DNA from: Stenopsyche tienmushanensis
Lineage: Eukaryota > Arthropoda > Insecta > Trichoptera > Stenopsychidae
DNA: 64,000 bases
Assembly (NCBI GenBank): GCA_008973525.1
Contig: WACJ01000331.1
Location: forward strand, 248,001 to 312,000
Direction: 5' to 3'
Shown: positions 9,498 through 20,921 of the stretch, piece after piece
How the letters are laid out: the number at the start of each line of letters is the position of its first letter
Position numbering within the stretch: position 1 is the stretch's first letter
The notes under the pieces: model-generated
What the model was told of the DNA's origin: nothing
Seen by the model: only the letters and a program-made list of their open reading frames with translations
Database searches by the model: none
Position numbers and translations under genes: made by a program

Positions 9498-11379
9498 CGA
9501 ACACTCCCCCCACAAGGCGAACAAGTACCACAAAAGCGGCGGACCAAAGGGGCGACGCTCTCAATTGAAAACACTTAAGATAGGACAGCTAAATGTAGGA
9601 AGGTCCAGAGCAGCCACTACAATGCTGCATCAGATCGCTGCTGAAGAAAAGCTTGACATAATCATAATTCAAGAGCCCTTCTGCCTTTATGGCACCATTC
9701 CGGGGCTAGGTGGAAGGACGAAGATAGTCTTCACTGGCGAGAAACCTGGTGCCGCAGTGGCAATATTCAATGCCGAGATTGACTGTCTGAACCTCAGTCA
9801 CCTGTCCACGGAAAACAGAGCCTGCGCGGAGATTAGATGGTCAAACATGTCCATTATTATCTTCTCGTGCTACTTCAAATTCAATGAAGATCACGAGCAA
9901 CACATACTAGGACTGGACCAATCCATATCTGCTCTGGGTCTAAATGCTGTTTCAAAAACGAAATTGATCATCGGTGCGGACACCAATGCTAGATCGGCGA
10001 TGTGGGGGCCACCGGATCAGGCAAGTGCTGGAAATGTCAGCAGAAACATAGCCGTCGAACAATGGATCGCTGCGCAGGAGGACCTGTTCGTAATGAACGA
10101 CCCGGATAGCGAACCTACCTTCAATACTGTGAACGGCTCCAGCCACATCGACGTCACTCTGGCAAACCGGAGGACTGCGCACCTAATTTCAGACTGGAAG
10201 GTCTCAAAGGAACTCTCCAGCAGCGATCACGCTTTAATCACCTTCCGCCTGTCCCACTCCCCAACCGACGCGACCCCCCCGACATACTCCATACTCAAGA
10301 GATTCAGTTCCAGGCGTTATATACACCGGTTGGATGAGCCGCTTGCCGCTGCAATGCAGGATCAGGATTTTGTCAGCACCTGTCTGAAACGCGGACCTGA
10401 CACAGCGGCTCAGCTCCTAAATGACAAAATAATTGAAGCAGCCGAGTCCGGACTAGGTAGGGTAACAGGGAAATATCAAAACAGACCGCCCTGGTGGAAC
10501 GCAAAACTCGGCATACTACGGACGGCAGTTAACAAAGCCCGCAGACTATACAGGAAAGCCATCTTAACTCACCCTGACGGTCCTACTTGCCCCATTGTAC
10601 TGGGGAAAAAAACTACCTGGAGACAACGAGGCGAGGTTTAAACGCGAGGTCGGGCGCGCAAAGAAAGACAGCTGGAGAGAATACGTGGAAGGACAGGCGG
10701 AGGTGGGACCTTGGGGACCTGCCTACAGAGCGGTGTCGGGCGGCCCCATCAAGGTGCTGTCCGACGTAAGAAACCCTACCACGGGACGAGTCGTAACGAG
10801 CGCGGAAGACTCAATAAAAATACTGATAGACACTCTTCTTCCAGGCGACTCTGTCGAAAATGATCTCCCAGAACATGCAGAAACTCGCATACTGGCCAAG
10901 GAAATGACATCAAATCAAGACAAAGCAGCACCTCCAACCATGGATGAAATTGAAACCATAATACGCAACTTAAAATCCAGCAAATCTCCTGGGCCAGACC
11001 GGATCGACTCCAACATCATAAAAAGGGCATTCGGGAAAATTGATATTGACTTGCTATTCATATACAGGCAATGTCTAGACAAAGGTATCTTCCCCAAGTG
11101 TTGGAAGGAAGGGCTGGCAGTCATCCTCCCAAAAGCGAAATCCAACAAGGAAACAGTAGACCCGAAGGCTTACAGGATCATTATCTTGCTTCCGATCCTT
11201 GTGAAGATCTTCGAGAAAATAATCGCGAACAGATTAAACACAATTTGGTGTCCGGTCCCCGCGCCTTCAGCGCCTTCAACTCCTTCTGTAGGAGTTTTGG
11301 CGCCAAATGCGAATTTGGTAAGTTCTATGGGCTTCACCCAGAGGACAAGCTTACAAGCCCGTTGGCCCGTTGGATTTAA
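9480..11379 (+). pseudogene. R1-like non-LTR retrotransposon ORF2, copy 3
   Basis: The frame to 10641 gives a complete APE-type endonuclease: LKIGQLNVGRSR, DIIIIQEPF, IIGADTNARSAMWG, SSHIDVTLANRR and the SSDHALI active-site block. No ATG is available between the ORF1 stop and the endonuclease, so initiation would need overlap, readthrough or a non-AUG start. A shift at about 10600 leads to the frame with the RT N-terminal region (SPGPDRIDSNIIKRAFG, KCWKEGLAVILPKAKS, AYRIIILLPILVKIFEK). At about 11242 an internal deletion removes the rest of the RT and joins the extreme C-terminus (GPRAFSAFNSFCRSFGAKCE), which ends at 11379. Palm and active site are absent. Confidence 0.88.
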
Positions 11380-11560
11380 AAATAGACACCGTAGCTCCGG
11401 CTAAAATTTTTCGTATCCACCAGTACCGGCAGCGAGTGTCCATACCCATAATCCCTGCAATTTCTGCAGCAGCCAAGGTGAGTGGGAGGAGCTGTTCTCA
11501 CATCCATCCCGTGTTCATTATGTTCTACGCATTTTGCGTACTTTTGATTTGCAAGCGTCT
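11372..11560 (+). repeat. Shared junction module, copy 3/copy 4
   Basis: Begins inside the last codons of copy 3 ORF2 (GGATTTAAAAATAGACACCG) and stays nearly identical to 6989-7167, then diverges abruptly after GATTTGCAAGCGT. The sharp edge is compatible with a recombination or insertion boundary. Confidence 0.75.
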
Positions 11561-12480
11561 TCGCCTGCTTGCTGCTCCACTCTCGTTCGTCCTACAGTCC
11601 TGTGGTTTTCTCCATTGCGTCTGCAAGGTTCTCGCCGTTAGTCTGAGGCCCCGGTCAAGTTGATCGGAGCATCGACTGTCTGGTTTTTTGTATTTTTATG
11701 CCCGTGGTCCGCGGCCCGTCTTGTCGGCGGTATTCCGGGACTCCGGGTGAAGATTTCATCCAGCTTTTTTGTGCACGGACACCGCTTAGTTTTTAAGTAC
11801 GTTTTGGTTTTTGTCCCGACTCGATCGGTATTGGTAGTTTTACGAAATATAATACAATGCTATTATTTTATAGTAAGTAAATAAAATATCTATGGGAGAA
11901 AACCCGTATTTTTAAATAAGCAATGTTATTATAGCTGGAAAGTACAACATTGCATAGAACAGAGAAATAGGTCGGAAATACCGTGAAAACTTCTTACCTT
12001 GGCAAGCTTCTGCGACATGCAGAGCTTGTGAAGGGCTATCATGAGTGGAAATTGCAGCAAGCTGGTTACTGACCGGATCCGAGAAAAGGTATTGCGGGCA
12101 CCATTGCACACAACGGCAGTAGTCAAGTTCTAAAATAAAAATGCATGGAGCACGAATCAAAGCATGGAGCGAACCAAATCGTACATACCCCTAATCCAAG
12201 TGCTGTTTAATAGTCATTTGTTGTCGTTGCAAAATACCAGGACGACAGTTAAAAATGTGAGGCCCAAGAAAGTCACAACAATCAATACCAGTTATGTGAC
12301 GGCTCACGAGAGTCCGAGGATGCGACTAGCGGCTCTACAAGCGACGCTGTCCAATATGGGCAGCAGACGAATTTGCAAGACCTAAGTCCGCTTAAAAAAA
12401 CGGTGCACCAAATATCCAACTGATCCAACTGGTTCAACTCTATTTCCTACCACAGAATAACAGAGGCTTAATCTACATCG
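11561..12480. other. Stretch without a recognisable gene
   Basis: Sequence after the third junction module. An AATAAA lies near 11877-11885. GC content falls towards 12 kb. By analogy with copy 2, this should be 5' UTR and N-terminal ORF1 of copy 4, but decay is too advanced to assign. Short ORFs here (for example 12164-12385 +) match nothing I know. Confidence 0.35.
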
Positions 12481-12499
12481 CCGGCGGCATGCACTTGGA

Positions 12500-13560
12500 A
12501 AAACTCTAGGTCGAGAAAGCGACAGCTAACAGCGATGACGAATTCAGCTCTGGATAAAACAACGAACGAGATCAACAAGAAGGTGACAGTGGGAATTCTC
12601 GCCATCATCTTCGAGTCAGATACCAAAATGTCTGGCACCTAGGAACGCATTACAGGCGCCTTATATAAGTTCATACAAACTACGGTAAGAACCATCATAA
12701 ATGAAACCGATATGGCAGCTTTGGAGACAAAAGAGCTCGTTCATATCGACAAAATATAACGTCTCGAAAAGGCAATAAAAAGGAGCCTTGTCGGCGTCCA
12801 CTCTAACCACGGCATGCGAAAGCAAGACCCAGATTTCCTGGAAAAGGAGAGGACACATTCGTAAGCCCTACAGCATGACATGGGCAGCCGAACATGGGCT
12901 CTCCAACGAATTCGGCCGGTAGTAGTCATTCGCTCAAGAGAGAACAAATTTGGATACAATCATAATATACAACAAGACTCTCGTCAATCCAAGGATGGAG
13001 GACGTAAGCATCGCTGACCGCGAATCAGCCCAAACTACTGCTATGGGACACCCCAGCAGGTATGACAAGTTTCAAAGTGTTGCAGTTCAAGCATACCACC
13101 ATCAAAGAGAATAAACTCTCCTTTTCTACTCTCAAAAAAGTAACCATTTGCAGGAAAAAAGCAAACTCATCTAGAGCATGTTCCCGGCTACGTGAATTTT
13201 AATAAATAATAAATATCTCCGACTCTCGTTGCTATAGATGCCACGTGTTGCAAGTGCCAGCGAGCAACTTATCTAAATAAAGCGTAACCATGCAACCACT
13301 GCAGCTAGTCAGAATACACGATATTAGCACGATAAAGCACGATAAAAGGAATAACCTGAAATTAGCAAAGCATACTAACAGATCGCATGATTACCCAGCC
13401 TATAGGGCGAACCTCAAAATTATCATATTCCAAATGGATATCCAAATCGGGAAGCGAGAATTCCATTCGGTGGAAATACTTCATAGCATATCTTTAACGT
13501 ATATAAAAACTCCATTGCAATCCCGAATCAAGGTTATCCATAATTACCTATGGATTGGGT
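12500..13560 (+). pseudogene. Degenerate R1-like ORF1/ORF2 start, copy 4
   Basis: A heavily mutated relic. About 12550-12760 reads, with stops, as VGILAIIFESDTKMSG...ERITGALYKFIQ, matching the ORF1 helical region of copy 2 (KIAFLSGIFQDTRSRMSGD). Near 13218-13245 PDSRCYRC recalls the first zinc knuckle of copy 3, and 13388-13420 (HDYPAYRANLK) the ORF1 C-terminus. The continuation LKIIIFQMDIQIGKREFHSV resembles the LKIGQLNVGRS start of the ORF2 endonuclease. Order and spacing match copy 3, so this is a fourth element in the same orientation. Confidence 0.55.
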
Positions 13561-13579
13561 CTATCAACGGAACAATATA

Positions 13580-14700
13580 ACTCGCGAGAAAAATATTAGA
13601 AGAACTCCAAAAAAATGAAACATATAAACAATGTCTACATAACGACTTAATCACGTCTTTACAGTTTTAAGTTAGTTTTATCTACACTCGGTCAAACGTA
13701 AAAAAGTGGGAAAGAGATTGGTAATAGATACTAGCATATATACACGTAGATAAATGAATAATTTCCTCTACAGAAAGGTAGATAAAACACTTTTTCAGCA
13801 GCTGAGCAGCAGAAAAAAAGTGATGCAATTAAAGGAAGAAAGATAAACAAGTACGACCAAGACAAGATAAAAATAAATAAATTGAGTAATTATAAGGAAC
13901 AAGTTAAAATTAAGTCTGGCACCCTCATTCGCATAAAATAAGGCATACTGCACAAATTTCTCGATCAGGTTTTCTATGGTTCACCTAATCAACTATAAGT
14001 AATCGACGAGAAGCAAAGAGTTTATAGCTACATGTATAGATGAGATAACAATTAATACACATAGCAGAACATCTCCCAAAAGGTTTCAAAATAAAAGTGG
14101 AAATAGTAAATTCACGCAAAAATAAGTAAAGTCTCTAAACAAAACGCTTAACTTTCTAACTCAAACCCACTGGATGAGGAAGCCTGATAATTGCACCTTT
14201 GGGTAGGGTAGACATAGGGTAGCACTCGGGGTGATCGAGCTCAACGCTGACAACATGGTCTACAGCATGATGGAAAGCAAGAAAAAATGGGACCTTTGGC
14301 GCGACTATGTAGAAGACATCATGAGCGCCAAAGAAGACAGTGAAAGAGAGAGGCGCAGAGCGCCTCTTCAACAATAGAATAGGGCCATTAAATGGCTAGA
14401 CTACCTGTCACCCTTGAAGCAATGTGTAAAACAATACCAGGGGGACAGAGGAGACCAAAGGGAGCGATTTAGTGGGCAGGTGCGGCTGGTGGGTTTCCCT
14501 TATGGAAACTCATACAGACGTAAATCCCACACTCCCCGGATGATGGCAACATTATCCGGAAGTCTTGCGAAGATTTTCGCTCCCACAGGAAAAAAAAAAG
14601 ACATAAGAATAAGCCGGACTCTAAATAACCATCACAAAGTCAAAGATGACAGAAGCCCTCGCGGGCTAGTTAATCGCTAAATTCAAAAGCTCAGCAAAAC
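13580..14700 (+). other. Probable remainder of copy 4; unassigned ORFs
   Basis: Two short open stretches, about 14240-14376 (SKKKWDLWRDYVEDIMSAKE) and 14414-14680 (88 residues, basic), stand out in slightly GC-richer DNA. The first loosely recalls the KKDSWREYVEGQ segment upstream of the RT in copy 3, which would fit the position in copy 4, but the match is too weak to assign. Elsewhere I see nothing. Confidence 0.3.
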
Positions 14701-14806
14701 ATTGACCATTAACATTATGGGCACTAATAGAATCAAAATACTTATTACAAAAACGATAACTAAAATAGACCGTCTAAAGCATTTTACATTTGATGTCATA
14801 TTTCTT

Positions 14807-14843
14807 TTTTGTATCCTTTTATAGTTTGTAAAAGGATACAAAA
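14807..14843. repeat. 15-bp perfect hairpin
   Basis: TTTTGTATCCTTTTA (14807-14821) pairs perfectly with 14829-14843 around a 7-nt loop. It lies in AT-rich non-coding DNA after the R1-like array. Confidence 0.8.
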
Positions 14844-15930
14844 CATATTTTATTCATAATACTGATTTTTATTTTAAATCAATATTTTACATAATTCGTT
14901 ATGTTAAGAAGTATTCAATATTTTGGCTTTAAGTCAGTTTATCACGATTGAAATCACAAAAAAAAAAACAAGAAGAGAAAATGTTTGTTGGCGTGGTGAT
15001 AGATCTCGTGAATTGGCTGGAATGCAAATATATCAATTGCCGAAGTACAGGTCTCCATTTCTTCAAAAAGATATACACCAGAAGTACCAGTTCTGATGTT
15101 CTTCATGCCCTTAACCTGTAATATACAAACAACAAACACGTAAATCTCATTTAAAAGGTACAATAATACGCTAGTGACAATTGATTATCGCATTAATCGA
15201 CAGTTTGTTCTACTCGTACTATATATTAAAACCAAATGAAAATCTCTTAAAAAAATTATAATCTTTATACATTTTTCAATAAACACGTGAAACTATAATA
15301 CTTGATGAGGTTTTTTTGTTGAAAGTATAAACGGTGCTTTGCGCAGTAGCTGTGAGTCGAAATTCGACTTTCCTTGCGCAGGGATAACAGATCCGGGATC
15401 CCTGGATTGGATTCCCTATCTGCTAACGCATGACGGTATTTGACGGTAACTATGCGTCAATGGGTTAAATGAGATTATCTAGAAATTGCATTTTAAAAAA
15501 CGATCTAAGTTGGGGCTTAAAAAGTTTTTAATCGACCTGGCTGAATTTTTGGGAGGTTTCTCACTATATTTTTGTTGATTGGATATACCTAAAGTTTTAA
15601 GGTTTTCGCGTAAAAACATTTCTTTTTTGGGGTAAAATTTGTCAAGAATATATGAAAGTTTAACTAAAAAACCCATTTAGTTTTTTTTTAAATTTTATAC
15701 TAGGTATATTCTTCTCATGCACATATTAAAAATCAAAAAATTCGTTTTCAGATCAATAGAAAAAATCCGATAAATTCTTGATATCACGAAAAAAGCGCCT
15801 AATGGAATACCTTATAACGTCGCCGAAATGAATAATGTAGCAAAGGTGTAATAAAATGATATAAAAATATTATTTTATTACCTTTAAAAAATATATGAAA
15901 ACCTCGGAGCTCGCCAGATTCCCTGAAAAC
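14844..15930. other. AT-rich non-coding stretch with possible piggyBac-type end
   Basis: No credible coding sequence. At 15420-15468 the sequence ends ...AACTATGCGTCAATGGG followed by TTAA (15465-15468). Read inversely this is TTAA-CCCATTGACGCATAG, the style of a piggyBac terminus. The matching other end was not found. AGTCGAA-A-TTCGACT near 15355 is a small palindrome flanked by two TGCGCA copies. Confidence 0.3.
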
Positions 15931-15937
15931 CCCACAC

Positions 15938-16045
15938 GTGAGATATCTAGGAGTGAATCTGGCCACAAAGCTAAGGTGGGGAGAACACATCTCTTCGTCT
16001 CAAGCGCGAAGGCTAGCGGCTCTGGGGGCGCTCTCTTCCATATAC
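15938..16045 (+). pseudogene. Non-LTR reverse transcriptase C-terminal fragment
   Basis: Encodes RYLGVNLATKLRWGEHISS...ARRLAALGALSSIYR, the conserved segment after the RT palm (x-YLG-V-x-LD-x-L-x-W-x-x-H) in Jockey- or I-like elements. It is cut by the hAT terminus at 16052. It differs from the R1-like copies of the left block. Confidence 0.6.
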
Positions 16046-16051
16046 CGTAGA

Positions 16052-17262
16052 CCAGTGGTTCTTAACCTCTTGGTTGCCGCCCGAGGTGCCGTTGATAAAA
16101 CGGCACCTCCGGTTGCCGCGTTTTCAATGCGAAAAAATAGTACTTCTACTAATAAAGAAATATTTCAAATATTTTTCACATACATAATTGGTGAGCCACA
16201 ATCAATCAGGATATAATTTGCATGATAAAACGACACTTGATTTTCACTAGGGTTGCCACACTCTATCACATGAAATTGAAATTTTTTTCATTAAAAAATA
16301 TAAAACCAGTTGTGATTATTCACACCATAGATATTTTGAACGATTGCTTACTTTTAATCTATTAAAAATTAATAATTTTTATTTTTGAATAAATTTGATA
16401 TTTTTGACAATTTCTGTTTGTGCCAACCTTGACGAAATATTTCGAATATATCCTAAACTAAGGAAAAATATTTACAGTTTTCGATGTTTTTTGATGTTAA
16501 AAAATGATTCTTAACGTCACTGTTAAAAAATCGAAATGAATTTCCCTTTTATTTAGGCAATGCACTTTCGATGACCGCGCACCGGTGCGCGCACGGCAAC
16601 CAACAAGTTAAACAGGAGTCTGCGGACCCCTGAGGCATGACGTTGTGCACTAAAAAATCCCCAATCTCCCAATCCATCAAAAACAAAAAATTAGAAAATA
16701 TTTTGAAGAGTATTTATTATTTGAATTTACTTATATATGCAATAAAAATATAAATAGAACTGTCTGTGTTCTATGTCGCGAAAATGCATCAAACGAATTT
16801 ATGAAACTCGCCAAATTCCGACGTCATTTGCAAACAAACCACATCGAACACTTCTGAAAGTCTATTGATTTTTTTTAAATAAAAAAACGAGCACTTGATT
16901 CAAACCAAAATCTAATGCATAAAACCACAACTAGTGATATCAGTAAAAACGCAGTACAAGCATCGTATGAAGTATCCCTACTTATAGCAAAAGCTAGAAA
17001 ACCTCATAATATGGCAGAACAACTAATTCTTCCTGCTACAAAAATAAAAACGAATATAATGTTGGAGCCTAAAGCAAAATAAGATATTAATTTGATTTCA
17101 CTGTCGAATGATACAATCAAGAATAGGATTGAAGACATGTCAAATAATATAAAAGAGCAGTTAATTTCAAGAGTGCTCAAAAGTCAATATTACTTCCTAC
17201 AAATGGATGAGAGTACCGACCATTCTAATAATGTTAATTTGTTAGCATTTATTAGGTATTAA
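16052..17262 (+). pseudogene. BED-finger hAT transposase pseudogene (ZBED5-like), hAT-C
   Basis: Starts with a hAT-type terminus CAGTGGTTCTTAACCTC and carries, after about 700 bp of non-coding DNA, a + strand transposase relic with many stops. The BED zinc finger reads CVLCRENASNEFMKLAKFRRHL...H (about 16765-16855). It is followed by the family's signature ASYEVSLLIAKARKPHNMAE, LSNDTIKNRIEDMSNNIKEQL and YYFLQMDESTDHSNNVNLLAFIRY (about 16950-17262), which carries the first catalytic-region Asp of the DEST block. The remainder and the right terminus are missing. A 14-bp palindrome GCGCACCGGTGCGC is at 16577-16590. Confidence 0.75.
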
Positions 17263-17570
17263 TTTGAATACGAGTCTTCTCCGGGCAGCCGTAGGTAAAA
17301 CGGCTTAGTGCTCGATACGCTTCGCGAAAAAATTCGATTTAGTGATACGTTGATTTCTTTCTGTGCCTTGTCGGCACCCTCACCCCCACAGCACTCTCCC
17401 GCGCTCTATTCGTACGCCCTGACGAAACGTTCACTAATATATATATATAAAATTCGCGAGTGACACCGAAAAAAAATGTTTTTATGACATCTGCACAAAA
17501 AAATGGAACATCTCTCCTGCATCACTTGAGATGAATTGCAACAAAGATAATGACGCAAGTAAAGGCTTGT
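17263..17570. other. Stretch between hAT-C and the piggyBac host repeat
   Basis: A GC-richer patch (17275-17430) with small inverted repeats such as CTTCGCGAAA and an (AT)n run near 17440. No gene recognised. Confidence 0.4.
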
Positions 17571-17676
17571 TCAGACGAAGATAATAAAACGACAGACGTG
17601 GTAGTATTGACCGCACGTTAATTCGGTACTATTTATTAAGGACTGCCAACTCTCACGCGCCGTGACAAAGAACATT
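17571..17676 (+). repeat. Host repeat (hAT-E), left flank of the piggyBac insertion
   Basis: Starts near GGCTTGTTCAGACG. It aligns in inverse orientation to about 63393-63525 (shared: ACGTTAATTCGG, CTGCCAACTCT, CGCCGTGACA). The alignment resumes after the piggyBac element at 20259, which marks this as one repeat split by the insertion. Confidence 0.7.
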
Positions 17677-20258
17677 TTAACCTGTTAAATGCCAACGACG
17701 TGCCGGTGCGTTAGACGTGTTTGTGCCCCGTACGCCAACGACGCGCCCGTGCGCAACTACGTTTCATCACAGAAAAACACATATTTTTAACACTTAAATT
17801 TTACTATGCTAAGAACACATATTGATGAATCCAAAAATGCTTTCACATTTTTAAAAAACTCGGTATTTCCCTTTCATTTTTAAATGAATTTAACAGAGGT
17901 CATCAGGGCTGCCTACTGAATGATCTGAATGAACGGGAGAGTGTCGTCACTTAAATTTGCCTTATCTGTTTATATGACTGATAATACCACAATACCGGGG
18001 AATACCATTTATCTCCTAAAACATCAATCCTTCGTAAATTGTCTTCTGACAGGAATCGTTTTATACTTGTCTTGTTGCGATTTTTTATATAAAATTCTCA
18101 TTTTTTTCCCGTGATTTATAAAAATTATCATTTTTAAGTTTGTGCTGAAACTTTTTCATGATTTTGTCTTGAGACTATTTCGTGATTTTGTGCTGTGAAT
18201 TGTTTCTTGATAATATTTTTTTGTCGTGTAAAATATTATTCCATAAAAATGGAATTCAAAGCTTTTTCTGATGAAGGTGAATACTCTGATAATGAAAGTT
18301 TTAGTGAATTACCTTTTGGGGAGGATATATTTTCTTTAGATGGTGAGGATAATGTAACAATCTTTCAAGAACCCACAGGTGCAGGCGTTTTTATTTGGGA
18401 AGAGCGGGATTTTAGTCCTATAATCCATCCATTTGATGACACTTCGTCAGGTATTAAAATAAATATCAGTGATGAAAATGAAAGCGAATTGGGTTTTTTT
18501 AAAATATTTTGTGGACGACGAAATGTTAAACATAATAGTTACAGAGACTAACCGTCAATATCATTATGTGACTTCCAAATTACCATTTTTGAGTACTCCC
18601 CTAAAATCGTGGATTGATTCCAATAAGGATGAAATATATGTTTTTTGGGTCTGTGTTTGTTATTCCCATTAAATTCAAGAAATTCAATAGACCATTACTG
18701 GTCAACTGATCCATTATTATATTCACCAATATATTCAGAAACTATGCCTCGAAATAGATTTCAATTATTACTTCGCATATTACATTGTTACAACAATGAA
18801 GAACATGTTTAGTTTAGTTTTAGAAGTTTGCATAAAATAAATCCCATTTTAAACATTTAAAAAAAAAAAATCCAAGTGCATATTATCTTTATAGGAAAAT
18901 TTGCATCGACGAAAGTCTATTATTATTTAAAGGACGCCTGATTTTTAAACAATATATACCGTCAAAAGTCAGTCGTTTTGGTATAAAATTATGTGTTAGA
19001 TATAATCATACATACAGGATCAACCACAGAATTTACTGATAATTCTGATATGGGAGTTGGAGCTAAAGTCGTAATGTCTCTCATTACCCCATATTTAGGC
19101 GCTGGTCATACATTATATTTTGATAACTGGTTTGCGACCCCAAAACTATTCCAGAAATTGCAAGAAAGCAAAACCAATGCAGTCGGAATTATGAAGAGAA
19201 ATCGTCTCGAAATGCCAGCATTCAAAAAAAAAATGAAGAAAGGGGATTCGTGTTCATTTCATATAAAAACTATTATGGCTCTAGCATGGAAAGACAAAAG
19301 GGACGTTACCATGTTGTCGACAATTCACACTCCTGAATTTGTAGAAACTGGAAAAACAAATTACAAAACCGGCGAGCCCGTACTAAAACCTACTGTAGCT
19401 ATTGATAATAGTAAAAATATGGGAAGTGTAGATAGGAGCGACATGATGATAAGCTCCATAAAAAGCATCAGAAAAAACATGAGATGGTATAAGAAGCTCC
19501 TAATGCATATAATGTTCAATGCAAATGCACTGTATATGCTGAAAACCGGAAAGCAGATGTCATTACCTAAATTTTCTTATTCAGTGATAGGTCAATTATT
19601 TGAAAAACATAAAATACTGATAGCTGCGAAAATAATATCCACGAGTCTACCATCACGGTTAGGAGTCAATACTCATTTTATTGGTACTAAACCCTTTTCG
19701 ATTGGAACAAAACCTGGAACTTCATCAACGTATTTGAGAAAAAGAATTGTTTTTATTGTTTGTTCTTCTTCAAAAAAAAGAACGGATAAAAAATATGTAT
19801 GTATACAGTGTAATGTGCCACTGTGTAAAGAACCATGTTTTAAAATTTATCACACACAATTGAATTTTTAAAACAATATAAATAAAGTGTATTGGTTCAA
19901 AAAATATTTTTCAAATGATCTAAAAATATATCAAAAATAATAATATTTGTTTATATAAATTGAGACAACCCTAAATAAACAATTAATTTGAATGGCGTGT
20001 ATATAATATTAGCAGAAAATTAAATAAAAAAATATAATCATTATGAGTTGTGGCAACCCTAATCAAGAATCACTCAAAAGCCGTAAATGATCCCGTAGGA
20101 TGGCATGTGGTATACATATATATGCTAGGACACATAAGTCACCTTTTGGCAATAAAATATGCAAGTCAAACTCATTTTTATGCAATTTCTAATATCTCTA
20201 AATTCGCTGGCGTGGAGCGCACGGCTCGCTCATTACGCTATGGCAGTTAAAAGGTTAA
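17677..20258 (+). mobile_element. piggyBac-like element with TTAA target duplications
   Basis: TTAA at 17677-17680 and 20255-20258 flank a 2574-bp element (17681-20254), close to the usual piggyBac size. The termini are CCTGTTAAATGCC on the left and, read inward, CCTTTTAACTGCC on the right. The inverse copy of the host repeat at 63389-63392 has a single TTAA and no insert at the matching position, so the insertion is directly visible. Subterminal DNA is relatively GC-rich (CGACGTGCCGGTGCG). Confidence 0.9.
18249..19871 (+). pseudogene. piggyBac-like transposase
   Basis: Cut-and-paste transposase of the DDE_Tnp_1_7 type. The start ATG at 18249 opens an acidic N-terminus (EFKAFSDEGEYSDNESFSEL), as is usual in the family. 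The frame breaks near 18500-18660 and is degraded to about 18960. CIDESLLLFKGR (about 18900) carries the first catalytic Asp. From 18993 the frame is open for 292 residues: HTLYFDNWFATP with the second Asp and MGSVDRSDMM with the third. It ends in a cysteine-rich finger, FIVCSSSKKRTDKKYVCIQC and VPLCKEPCFKIYH. All three catalytic acids survive in separate frames, so decay looks recent relative to the other elements here. Confidence 0.9.
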
Positions 20259-20880
20259 AATGAATCTACAGGCAGGGCCTTTTCAGAAAAAATGCGACCA
20301 GAGAGTATTTAGTATTTTACATACTACGTAAAAGTGAACCTACGCATTTCAAGTCTTGCGATTAGTATTGACTTACGATTACTTGCCGGAACTCAGGTTT
20401 AATACGCAAAATAAATTTAATTTCTATTGAAAATTCGACTAATGTGAAATATGCATTTTTATTTTGGATAAAGATGAGAGTTTAATGTTACACCGACGAT
20501 AAGTATCATATGATATTTTTGAAAATGTAAACATGCTCAATATGTCTCTTCAAGAAAAAATGTGATATTCTAACAATGGCTGAGCAAGTAACCGTGTTTC
20601 GTATTAAAATCGTAATGCGAAGGGAGAATTTAGAAATGTTTCCATCGTTGTGTGAATTTTGATTCCGAAAATGAAATAAACGCGAAACAAATTAAAAATA
20701 TTACATCGACACGTTTCAAAAATTTCGAGACAGAGCTTTGTAACCAATTTATAGATCTTCTTAGTATTAAAACAGAGTTTCAATGGGTCATGAACCCATT
20801 GACTGAACATCATCTTTCGATTATTACTAAGCATTAAAAGAGATAGATTCTTTCGATACTACTAAGCAAATACAACCACA
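20259..20880 (+). pseudogene. hAT-E host repeat, right part (hAT-like remnant)
   Basis: Continues the split repeat. It aligns inversely to 62700-63388 and directly to 61230-61505. The coding traces are AEQVTVFRIKIVMRREN and DSENEINAKQIKNITSTRFKNFE, in two frames (20576-20840), which recall the C-terminal half of ZBED5/FAM200-like hAT transposases. Homology to copy B breaks off near 20865, just before the LTR insertion. Confidence 0.5.
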
Positions 20881-20921
20881 TCGCCCAAATGAAATTCTAA
20901 TTCAAATTGTAATAAATATAT

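Noticed and set aside
14156..14374. 72-codon minus-strand ORF
   Set aside because: The + strand of the same DNA gives a more plausible helical reading in line with the neighbouring R1-like copy. The minus ORF has no recognisable feature.
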